A DNA stretch of 64,000 nt, taken from Nocardia aurantiaca. GTDB lineage: Bacteria; Actinomycetota; Actinomycetes; Mycobacteriales; Mycobacteriaceae. Each line of letters starts with the position of its first letter. Position 1 is the first letter of the stretch. Positions 1 through 8,700 of the stretch are shown in pieces. Position numbers and translations under genes: made by a program. The stretch lies in contig NZ_WMBB01000001.1 of assembly GCF_009708175.1 (NCBI RefSeq), forward strand, positions 372,001 to 436,000, written 5' to 3'. The notes beneath the pieces are model-generated. The model searched no databases. It worked only from the letters and a program-made list of their open reading frames with translations, and was not told the origin of the DNA.

Positions 1-311
1 CGGGTGCCCCAATCGGGCCGGTCCAGGGCGGCGAAGTCGTATTCGAGAAGGCAAGGGCGCGAGAAGGTTCCGTTCAGCTGCGCCCCGCAGTCGGCCCGGC
101 GGCGGTCGATGTCCCAGGCCTGCTCCCAGGTGTCGAGCAGGTGCGGCCGGTGCATCCACTCGGTGATGGTCTCAGGATCGCGGGAGTCGACGTCCACCAG
201 CCGCAGCCTGAACGGTGCGGCGAACTCGGGCACGACCGGTGCGGGCGCGCGGCGGATGTGGTCGGGAAGGTCCGTGAGTTCGCGCGTGAGGACGTAGGTC
301 GTCCGGTTCAT
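1..311 (-). CDS. mbtK: MbtK-like lysine N-acyltransferase (partial, 3' end outside window)
   Basis: Only the first 103 codons are present. The start is the ATG read from 311 back to 309 and the rest lies left of the window. The protein begins MNRTTYVLTRELTDLPDHIR and carries EWMHRPHL, TWEQAWD and QLNGTFSRPC, which match the N-terminal half of the GNAT-fold acyltransferase MbtK (Rv1347c) and related siderophore acyltransferases. The family transfers the fatty acyl chain to the N6 of lysine in mycobactin-type siderophores. It diverges from the siderophore operon across a 150-bp gap holding an iron box at 352-370, so both directions are probably derepressed under iron starvation. Catalytic C-terminal residues cannot be checked. 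Confidence 0.8.
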   Translation of the reverse strand, partial: MNRTTYVLTRELTDLPDHIRRAPAPVVPEFAAPFRLRLVDVDSRDPETITEWMHRPHLLDTWEQAWDIDRRRADCGAQLNGTFSRPCLLEYDFAALDRPDWGT

Positions 312-351
312 CGCTGTGGCGCTCCGTTCCTCGGTTAGCTCGATCACTCTG

Positions 352-370
352 TTTTGTAAGGCTAGCCTAT
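352..370. promoter_or_regulatory. IdeR/DtxR-type iron box
   Basis: The 19-bp stretch TTTTGTAAGGCTAGCCTAT matches the IdeR consensus TTAGGTTAGGCTAACCTAA at 14 of 19 positions, including the central AGGCTA. It lies between the divergent acyltransferase and thioesterase genes, so one Fe-IdeR dimer pair could repress both. Confidence 0.7.
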
Positions 371-469
371 ACTAAGTAAGCGGTGCTACGGTTGCTCGCA
401 CATCGCAAGGGGGACAAGCGGAACCGACGCCGAATGCGGTCGGGCAGTTGTGTAGGAGAGATGCGGAAA

Positions 470-1222
470 ATGCCACGGAAACTCGGCTGGATCAGGCAAT
501 TTCAGGCCCCGAGTGCGGAATCCGCGACACCGCTGCTGGTTTTCCCGCACGCCGGTGCGGGCGCTTCGGCCTATCGGGACTTGGCCAAGCGGCTGGCCGC
601 CGAATTCGATGTCGTGGTGTTCCAGTACCCGGGCCGTCAGGATCGGATACGCGAGTCCGCCGCCGAGAGTTTGCCGGAGCTCGCCGCCGGAGCCTTCGCC
701 GAATTCCGGGAATCGACGCACGAGACCGGCGCTCCGCTCACGATTTTCGGGCACAGCATGGGTGCGGTCGTCGGCTTCGAATTCGCCCGCCTGGCCGAGG
801 CCGCGGGCCTGAGCGTACGGCGGCTGGTGGCCTCCTCCGCCGCCGCGCCCGCGCGGATCGCCGCGCTGCCGGGGCACCCCACCGAGGACGAGGCCCTGCT
901 CGACCACATGTCGGCGCTCAACGGCACCGGCGCGGAGGTCATGGGCAGTCGTGACGTCCTGCGCATGTCGCTGCCGGTCATGAAGGCCGATTACCGAGCC
1001 TTCGACGCGTATTCCTGCACCGGCGATACCGCCGTGGACGCGCCGATCCTGGTGCTGGCCGGCGACGAGGACGAATTCGTCGCGCCGCGCGATCTGCGCG
1101 CATGGGAAAGCCACAGCCGCAACGGAATTCGGGTAATACTCTTCCCAGGCGGGCATTTCTATCTCAACGACCACGTCGACGGTGTCGCCGAACTGCTCGC
1201 CGAGCAGAGCATCGTCGCATGA
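470..1222 (+). CDS. Type II thioesterase of the siderophore operon
   Basis: An alpha/beta-hydrolase thioesterase of about 250 residues that releases or edits acyl or peptidyl intermediates on the assembly line. The N-terminal FPHAGAGASAYRDLA is typical of type II thioesterases. The nucleophile sits in GHSMG (Ser96), with the later acid in LVLAGDEDEFV and the His in FPGGHFYL. I chose the ATG at 470 because AGGAGAG ends nine bases upstream; an in-frame ATG at 461 directly abuts that Shine-Dalgarno and upstream starts lack one. It is first in the operon and its stop overlaps the next start (ATGA). By order it would be nbtA of Nocardia, but I am not certain of that naming. No terminal thioesterase domain exists in the synthetases here, so it may act in release. 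Confidence 0.82.
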   Translation: MPRKLGWIRQFQAPSAESATPLLVFPHAGAGASAYRDLAKRLAAEFDVVVFQYPGRQDRIRESAAESLPELAAGAFAEFRESTHETGAPLTIFGHSMGAVVGFEFARLAEAAGLSVRRLVASSAAAPARIAALPGHPTEDEALLDHMSALNGTGAEVMGSRDVLRMSLPVMKADYRAFDAYSCTGDTAVDAPILVLAGDEDEFVAPRDLRAWESHSRNGIRVILFPGGHFYLNDHVDGVAELLAEQSIVA

Positions 1223-2535
1223 CCCCGCTGGACTCCGGCGACCCCATTGCGATCGTCGGCATGGGTATCGAGGCGCCCGGTGGCATCGACACCCTGCCGG
1301 AATTCTGGTCCGCGCTGGCGGCCGGCCGGGAATTGCTCGGCCCTTTTCCGCGTGATCGGGGATGGCCGCTGGCGGAATTACTGACCCTGGACCGCAACGA
1401 GGGCTGGGCAGCGGTGCCCGACGCCGGCGGTTTCCTCACCGGCGCGACCGAATTCGATCCGCTGTTCTTCGGCATCAGCCCGCGCGAAGCGGTGGCCATG
1501 GATCCGCAGCAGCGGGTCGGCATGCGGGTGGCCTGGCGGGCGCTCGAGCATGCGGGTCTCAATCCAGCCGCGGTGGAGGGTGATTCGGCTGGCTGCTGGA
1601 TGGGGGCCTCGGTCACGGAGTACGGGCCGCGCGCGGCCTCGGTCAACGAGTACAGCGGGTATCGGGCCACCGGTACGGCGCTGGGCGCGGTGGCGGGGAG
1701 GATCTCGCACGGGCTGGGCCTGACCGGGCCGTCGGTCACCGTCGACACCGCCTGCGCGTCCGCGCTCACCGCGGTGCACCAGGCCGCTGCCTCCATTCGG
1801 GCGGGCGAGTGCGACTGGGCGCTCGCGGGCGGGGTGTGCGTCATGGGCTCGCCGGGCGCGTTCTACGAGTTCTCCAAGAACAACGCGCTGGCCCGCGACG
1901 GGCACTGCCGCTCCTATTCCGCCGACGCCACCGGCACCGTTTGGGGCGAGGGCGCGGGAGTCGTTGTACTGGAACCGGAATCGAGGGCGCGGGCGTTCGG
2001 GCACCGAGTGTACGGGCGACTGCTGGGTTCGCGGGTGAACCACAATGGCAAGGGCGCGCCGATCGCGGTGCCCAGTGCGGCGGCGCAGGAGCGGCTGATC
2101 CGCGACACCCTGGCGTTGTCCGGCGTCTCCGCCGAGCAGGTCGGGCTCATCGAAGGGCACGGCACCGGCACCCCGGTGGGCGACCCGCTCGAGTTGGCCG
2201 CGCTCGCGGCCACCTACGGTGTCGAGCGCGCCGACGGTCCGCGGCTGGGCTCGGTGAAGTCCAATGCCGGTCACGCGCAGGCGGCCTCCGGGGTGCTCGG
2301 CCTGATCAAGGTGCTGCTCGCGGGCGCGCACGCACAGATCCCGCCCACTCTGCACGCCGAACGGCCGGCCGCCGAAATCGACTGGGCCGGAACCACTCTG
2401 CGGCTCGCCACCGAACTCGAACCCTGGCCTGCCGTGGACGGCGTGCGCTGTGCGGCCGTGTCCTCGTTCGGCGTCGCGGGCACCAACGCGCATGCCGTCA
2501 TCGGTCTGCCGGAACTGGAGCAAAGCGATGTGTAG
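1219..2535 (+). CDS. nbtB: Stand-alone beta-ketoacyl synthase (NbtB/MbtC-like)
   Basis: A 438-residue single-domain polyketide ketosynthase, close in size to mycobacterial MbtC. The Claisen-condensation triad is intact: Cys179 in DTACAS, His314 in EGHGTGTPVGDP and His352 in KSNAGHAQAASG. It should work in trans with the AT-KR-ACP protein encoded next to make the beta-hydroxy acid of the siderophore. The ATG at 1219 overlaps the thioesterase stop by four bases, which argues for translational coupling. A longer frame starting at 1102 runs through the thioesterase gene and is unlikely to be used. Confidence 0.88.
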   Translation: MTPLDSGDPIAIVGMGIEAPGGIDTLPEFWSALAAGRELLGPFPRDRGWPLAELLTLDRNEGWAAVPDAGGFLTGATEFDPLFFGISPREAVAMDPQQRVGMRVAWRALEHAGLNPAAVEGDSAGCWMGASVTEYGPRAASVNEYSGYRATGTALGAVAGRISHGLGLTGPSVTVDTACASALTAVHQAAASIRAGECDWALAGGVCVMGSPGAFYEFSKNNALARDGHCRSYSADATGTVWGEGAGVVVLEPESRARAFGHRVYGRLLGSRVNHNGKGAPIAVPSAAAQERLIRDTLALSGVSAEQVGLIEGHGTGTPVGDPLELAALAATYGVERADGPRLGSVKSNAGHAQAASGVLGLIKVLLAGAHAQIPPTLHAERPAAEIDWAGTTLRLATELEPWPAVDGVRCAAVSSFGVAGTNAHAVIGLPELEQSDV

Positions 2536-5500
2536 CCACCGGCTGCCCGATGGCAGCGTCCCTGTCCTGCTCTCCTCCGACACCGCCGACGGTGTCCGGG
2601 CCGAGGCCGCGGCCCTGGCGGCCTACCTGGAGCAGCGACCCGCAATCACCCCGGATCGTTTGGCGGACATGCTGTTCCGCACTCGCACCGCGCGCCGGTA
2701 CCGGTCGCTGGCCATGGTCACCGAGCGCGCGGAGCTGCTGGACGCCTTGCGTGCCATCATCGACGGCGACTCCCATCCGGCGGTCGTGACCGGTGACGGT
2801 CCCGCCACCGCGCGCCGAATCGGCTTCGTCTTCCCCGGTCAGGGCGGTCAGCGCCCCGGCATGGGCAAGCTGTACTACGACCTGTCCCCGGCCTACCGGG
2901 CCGCCGTCGACGAGTGCGCGGCCGTGCACGCCGAACGCTTCGGCCACGACCAGCCGCTGCACTATCTGCTCGGCGCCGCGGGCTCGTACCAGGACACGGT
3001 GTGGGAAGTGCAGCCCGCCTTGATGTTCCACATGACCGGCCTGGCCGCCATGTGGCAGGCCGCCGGCGTCCGTCCGGCCGCCACCATCGGCCACAGCCAG
3101 GGCGAGCTGGCCGCGGGCGCGGTCTCGCGGGTCATGTCGGTGCGCGACGCCGTACTGGTGGTGACCCACCGCGCCCGCCTGGTGGAGCGCATCTCCCCGC
3201 GCGGCTACTCCATGGCCGTGCTGGCCATGGATCGCGAGGACTGTGAAGCCCTGCTGGCCCGCCACTCCGGCTGGGCCGAACTGTCGGTGGTGAACGCCCC
3301 GCACATCATGGCCATCTCCGGCGACCGCGAGACCATCGTCGACATGGTCGCGGCAGCCGCCGAGCGCGGCCATTTCGCCCGCGAGATCGGCGTCGCCTAC
3401 CCGGCGCACACCTCGATCGTGGCCGAGGTGCGAGCGGATTTCGAGGGCTTCCTCGGCGACGAGATGCGCAGCCCCACCTTCTTCGACGTCGAAATCCCGT
3501 GCTACGGCGCGACTCTCGGCACACGCATCACCCCCGATCTTGTGCACGAACGGTACTGGTACTGGAACCTGCGCAATCGCGTCCGTTTCGACCTCGCGGT
3601 GGTCGCCGCCGCTTCGGACGGCATCGACACCCTCATCGAAATCGTCGAACACCCCGTCCTGCAACTGGCGCTCCAGGAGAACCTCACCCTGGTCCCGCCC
3701 GATCCGGCCCGCGGCGCCCGCGACTTCAAGGTCCTGGGCACCTCCCTGCGTACCGCGACCTCCCTGCGGGAATTCACCCGCAACGTGGCCGCCGTCGCGG
3801 TTCACGACCTCGGCTACAGCTGGGACGCCCTGCGCACCGCCGCGGCGCCCGCGCTGCCGCTGCGCGACTTCCCGCACACGGTCTTGAACCCCAGGCGTCT
3901 GTGGGCCGACCCGGGTTACGCACCCGAAGCCGTGCACCCGCCGGTCCCTGCCGTGCCCAAACCCCAACGCCTGGTGGAGAAGTGGACTCCGTGGCAGTGT
4001 CGCACGCTGACGCCGCCTCGTCGCCTGGCATTCATCGACCCGAGCGGACGGTGCGCCGACCAGCTGTCCGCCCTCCTCACCGCGGCGGACCGCTACGGTG
4101 CCACGGCCACCGCCCTGGAACCGGACGTGATCGCCGGGACCGCCGCTGTCGCAGCCGATACGACTGCGGCGATCGGTGTCTCGGAAGCGACTGCTCGCGG
4201 CCCGGAGTCGGTGTGGCGCGGGGACGCGGCGGGGTCGCCGTCCGCGGACTTCGACAGCGTGGTGATCTTGTGGCCCGCGCTCCCCGAGTCGGCCGGCGCG
4301 GAAGCGGTGGCGGAGCTGGCGGAGTTCTTCGGCGGGCGCGCCTGGCTGCCCGCGGTATCGGGTGTGCGGGCGGGCGGTGAGGTCTGGCTGGTGACCGTTA
4401 GTGGTGAGGCCGTGGTGCCGGGGGATGCGGCGCCGCAGCTGTTCCACGGGGCGGTGGCGTCCGGATTCCGCTGTGTCGGTGCGGAGATGCCGGGAGCGGT
4501 GTTCCGGCATCTGGATCTCGCGGCCGATGCCGGGGCCGGTGAGGCGAATCGCGTGGTCACGGCGCTGCATACGGTGGGTGAGCCGGAGGTGGCGCTGCGC
4601 GGTGGCAAGGTGTTCGTCAAGCGACTGGTCTGCGACGAGTCCGCGCCGGGTGCGGCCGCCGATCTCGATCATGTGCTGATCGTGGGCGGCACGGGCAAGC
4701 TCGGGCTGTTGTTCGCCGCGCATTTCGCGCGGCAGGGCGCGGGCCGGGTCACCCTGGTGAGCCGATCCGGCGAATCCGGTTCGGCTGCCATGGAAGTCGC
4801 GCGACTGCGGGCCGCCGGTTCCACCGAGATCGTGGTCGCGGCCTGTGATGTCAGCGATGCCCACGCCGTCGCGCGGCTCGGGGCCGGGCTGGAGGAGCGG
4901 CCGGTGAGCCTGCTCGTGCACGCCGCCGTCACCTATGTCGACGCCGGGATCGCGGACATCACCGCCGATATGGTGACCACGGCCGCCGCGTCCAAGGTGC
5001 TGGGCCTGGAGGCCGTGCTCGGCGCGGCGCCGCTGTGCCCTGAGGGCCGGGTGCTGCTGTGCTCGTCCATGGCCGCGACACTCGGTGGGCGCGGGCAGAT
5101 TCTGTACGCCGTCACCAATCGCATGCTGGATATCCTCGCCCGACGCCTGCGCGAGCGCGGGATCGACTGCAACGCGCTGGAGTGGGGCCTGTGGAGTGTC
5201 GCGGGACCGCTCGACGCGGCGGGCATGGCCCGGGTGGAAGGCGCCGGGGTGTATCCGATGCATCCCGCCGACGCCATCGCCGCCGGATTCACCGGGCAGC
5301 CGACCGACGCGATCGTCATCTCCGCCGACTGGCCGCTCCTGCGAGATGTCATGGGAGCCTTCGGTCAGGCCGCCGTGCTGTCGGACGTGCGGGAGCCTGA
5401 GCCGATCCCGTCCCGCGAGCCGGGCTCCGCGAGCGGTGCGCTCGCGCAGCCACGCGCGGATGAGGTCGTCGCCGAGATGGATTCGGCCGCACCGCCTGTC

Positions 5501-5761
5501 ACCCAGCCGATGGCGCCCGCGACCGGTGGCCCGCTGGCGGACCAGGTGCTCGCGGAGCTCGAGCGGGTCATGGGCATCGACACCGGCGACAGCATCGACC
5601 GTTCGGCGCCACTGGTGGCGCTGGGCCTGGATTCCCTGCAGGCCCTGGATTTCCGCAAGCGCGTGCAGGGGTCACTGCATCGGGATCTGCCGGTCGCGGC
5701 GATTCTGGGCGGCGCGTCGCTGGACGACATCGTGCTGCTGATGGCAGAGAACACCAACTGA
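2528..5761 (+). CDS. nbtC: Polyketide synthase AT-KR-ACP (NbtC/MbtD-like)
   Basis: 1077 residues without a ketosynthase. Order: acyltransferase from about residue 95 (PGQGGQRPGMG, active Ser190 in GHSQGE); a linker; ketoreductase from about 700 (nucleotide motif GGTGKLG at 720-726, LLCSSMAAT and LYAVTN supplying Ser and Tyr); C-terminal acyl carrier protein with phosphopantetheine Ser1036 in LGLDSL. It complements the ketosynthase encoded immediately upstream, so condensation and beta-reduction are split over two proteins as in MbtC/MbtD. The ATG at 2528 overlaps the nbtB stop by eight bases and has GGAG eight bases upstream. No dehydratase motif is seen, which fits a beta-hydroxy product. 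Confidence 0.88.
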   Translation: MCSHRLPDGSVPVLLSSDTADGVRAEAAALAAYLEQRPAITPDRLADMLFRTRTARRYRSLAMVTERAELLDALRAIIDGDSHPAVVTGDGPATARRIGFVFPGQGGQRPGMGKLYYDLSPAYRAAVDECAAVHAERFGHDQPLHYLLGAAGSYQDTVWEVQPALMFHMTGLAAMWQAAGVRPAATIGHSQGELAAGAVSRVMSVRDAVLVVTHRARLVERISPRGYSMAVLAMDREDCEALLARHSGWAELSVVNAPHIMAISGDRETIVDMVAAAAERGHFAREIGVAYPAHTSIVAEVRADFEGFLGDEMRSPTFFDVEIPCYGATLGTRITPDLVHERYWYWNLRNRVRFDLAVVAAASDGIDTLIEIVEHPVLQLALQENLTLVPPDPARGARDFKVLGTSLRTATSLREFTRNVAAVAVHDLGYSWDALRTAAAPALPLRDFPHTVLNPRRLWADPGYAPEAVHPPVPAVPKPQRLVEKWTPWQCRTLTPPRRLAFIDPSGRCADQLSALLTAADRYGATATALEPDVIAGTAAVAADTTAAIGVSEATARGPESVWRGDAAGSPSADFDSVVILWPALPESAGAEAVAELAEFFGGRAWLPAVSGVRAGGEVWLVTVSGEAVVPGDAAPQLFHGAVASGFRCVGAEMPGAVFRHLDLAADAGAGEANRVVTALHTVGEPEVALRGGKVFVKRLVCDESAPGAAADLDHVLIVGGTGKLGLLFAAHFARQGAGRVTLVSRSGESGSAAMEVARLRAAGSTEIVVAACDVSDAHAVARLGAGLEERPVSLLVHAAVTYVDAGIADITADMVTTAAASKVLGLEAVLGAAPLCPEGRVLLCSSMAATLGGRGQILYAVTNRMLDILARRLRERGIDCNALEWGLWSVAGPLDAAGMARVEGAGVYPMHPADAIAAGFTGQPTDAIVISADWPLLRDVMGAFGQAAVLSDVREPEPIPSREPGSASGALAQPRADEVVAEMDSAAPPVTQPMAPATGGPLADQVLAELERVMGIDTGDSIDRSAPLVALGLDSLQALDFRKRVQGSLHRDLPVAAILGGASLDDIVLLMAENTN

Positions 5762-5780
5762 GGGCTAGGGGCCGGATTTC

Positions 5781-8700
5781 ATGTCAGACATCGATGCGAC
5801 CGTGACCGTGGCCGGAACCTCCGTCGCCGACCGCCGCCGGGAACTGCTGCGGCGCCGGCTCACCGAGCAGGGCCTGGCGGCCGCCACCGCCGCGCCGGCG
5901 CGACGCACCCGGGCCGGGGAGCGCCGTCCACTGTCTGCCGGACAGCGGCGCATGTGGTTCCTGCAGACCCGCGATCCCGAGGACGCCACGCTGAATATCT
6001 GTGTGGCGTACCGGCTCGTCGGCGCACTCGATGCGCAGCGGCTGCGGACCGCGGTGGCGTCCGTATTCGCCCGGCACGACGTGCTGCGCACCACCTTCGG
6101 CGTGGACGAGGACGGCGAACCGTTCCAGGTGTTCACCGACGACTTCACGCTGCCGTGGCAGTCGCACGATCTGACCGACCTGGCCGAGTCGGCCCGGTCG
6201 GTGCGGGTGGAGGTGCTGGCGCGGCGGGAATTCGGCCGCCCCTTCGATCTCGCCGCCGAGCTGCCGCTGCGAATCACTGTGGTGCGCACCGGAACAGCGG
6301 AGTGGGTGCTGCTGCTGGCCGCCCACCACAGCTGCTGGGACGACGACGCCTGGGCCGTGTTCTTCAGCGACCTCAATGCCGCCTACAACGGCGCCGAGAA
6401 GGCCGCCCTGACCGCGCAGTATGTCGACATCGAGGTCCTGGACGCTCCCGCCGAGGATGACGCGGACATCGCCTATTGGCGAAATACGTTGCGCCCCTTA
6501 CCGGAACCGCTCGAACTACCCGGCTCGGCCGTGGTCGCGCCGTCGAAGCGCGCCGACCGCTGCACCGTGGCGCTGCCCGCCGATCTGCTGGACCGCGTGG
6601 ACGTCTTCGCCCGGGCGCGCGCGGCCAGCCCGTTCATGGTGCTGCTCGCCGGGTACGCCGCGCTGATCCAGCGCTACACCGCCGCCGATGATTTCCTGGT
6701 CTCCATCCCGGTCACCAACCGCCGCTCGGCCGCCGCCGAACAGCTCGTCGGCTACTTCGGCAACACCGTGCTCCTGCGCGAAACCGTCGACCGCACCGAG
6801 ACTTTCACCGGACTGGTCGAAGCCACCAGGCGCACCTGCCTGGCCGCCTTCGCCCATCAGGCCGTCGGCATCGACCGCGTCGTGCGCGCGGTCGATCCCG
6901 AGCGCGTCGACGGACGCGACGGCATGGATCAGCTGGTGCGCCTAGGCTTCAGCGTCCGCAAGAGCGCCGACGGCTTCGCGCTGAACGGTGTCACCTCCGC
7001 TCAGCTGGACGAGCTGGGCGCGCCCACCGCGCAGGTGCCGCTGGCGCTCGCCGTGGTCACCGGGAGCGCGCACGGCGCGGTGCTCGAGGCCGAGTACCAG
7101 GTGGACGTGCTGTCGCGGCCGCTGGTGCAGCGCATGCTGGAACATTATGTGCGACTGCTGGATCGGGCGCTGAGCACGCCGGCGGGCCGCCTCGCCGACC
7201 TCGACATGCTGGGCGGAAAGGACCGCATCGCCATCCTGGAACAGTCGCGCGGCGCGGACGTGCCGACGGACCCGGCCACCATGGTCGACCTTTTCGAGGC
7301 GAGCGTCGCCGCCGGTCCCGAGACCCTCGCCCTGGTGTCCGACGACATCGAACTCACCTACGCCGAGCTGAACGCGCGTGCGAACCGTTTGGCGCACTGG
7401 CTGATTCGCGAGGGCCTGGGTAGCGAGGACATCGTCGCTCTGCGCATGAGCAACTCGATCGAGTTCATCGTGGCCGTCTACGGCGTGCTCAAGGCGGGCG
7501 CGGCCTACCTGCCCATCGACCCGGCCTACCCGGATGACCGCATCGACTACCTGATCGCCGACGCGCGCCCGCGCCTGGCGCTGGGCCGTGTCGAACTCGG
7601 CGCCGCCGAGGAGGCGGCCGCCGGGCTGCCGGACACCAACCCCACCGACGCCGACCGCGTGCGCCCGCTGCTCCCGGCCAACCTGGCCTACGTCATCTAC
7701 ACCTCCGGTTCGACCGGCGAGCCCAAGGGCGTGACCGTCTCGCACGCGGCGATCGCCGAGCACGTGGTGAGCTTCACCGCCGAATGGGACATGACCTCCG
7801 AAGACCGGCTGCTGCAGTCGTCCTCGGTGAGCTTCGACGCCTCCCTGCTCGACATCTTCGTCACCCTGGCGCTGGGCGCGCGGCTGATCGTGCCCAAACC
7901 CGATGCCTTCCGCGACATCCGCTATATCGCCGACCTGATCACCCGCCGCGGCGTCACCGTGCTGCACATGGTGCCGTCCATGCTCAGCGCCTTCCTGCTG
8001 CTGCCCGAGGTGCGCGAGTGGCGTGCGCTGCGCCATGTCCCGGTGGGCGGTGAGGCGCTGCCGGGCGAGGTGGCCGACAAGTTCGCCACCGTCTTCGACG
8101 CCGAACTGCGCAACCACTACGGGCCGACCGAGGCCGTGGTGTGCGCCACGAATCAGCCGGTGGCGGGCCCGCAGGGCACCGGCATCGTGCCCATCGGGGT
8201 GCCCAATCAGAACGTGCACGCCTACGTGCTCGACGAGGCCCTCCAGCTGGTGCCCGCCGGCGTGGTCGGTGAGATCTACCTGGGCGGAGCGCAATTGGCG
8301 CGCGGCTACCTGGGCCGACCCGCGCTCACCGCGAGCCGCTTCGTCGCCGACCCGTTCACGCCCGGCGCGCGGCTGTACCGCACCGGAGACCTGGCCCGCC
8401 GCAACGAGTTCGGGGAACTGGACTTCGTCGGCCGCGCCGACGAGCAGGTGAAGGTGCGCGGCTTCCGCATCGAACTCGGCGAGGTGGAATCGGGCCTGGC
8501 CGCCCACCCGAGCGTCGGGCACTGCGTGGCGATCGTGGTCGAGGACCCGGCCCTGGGCGCACAGCTCGCCGCCTACCTGGTGCCCGCCGCCGGTGCGACC
8601 ATCGATGTGGCGCAGGTGCGCGCGCACGCCGCCGCCGCGCTGCCGGAATACATGGTGCCCAGCGCTTTCGCCGTCATCGACGAGATTCCGCTGACCGTCA

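Noticed and set aside
2498..5263. 921-codon minus-strand frame opposite the AT-KR-ACP gene
   Set aside because: A shadow of GC-rich third-position bias; the plus-strand PKS has all family motifs.
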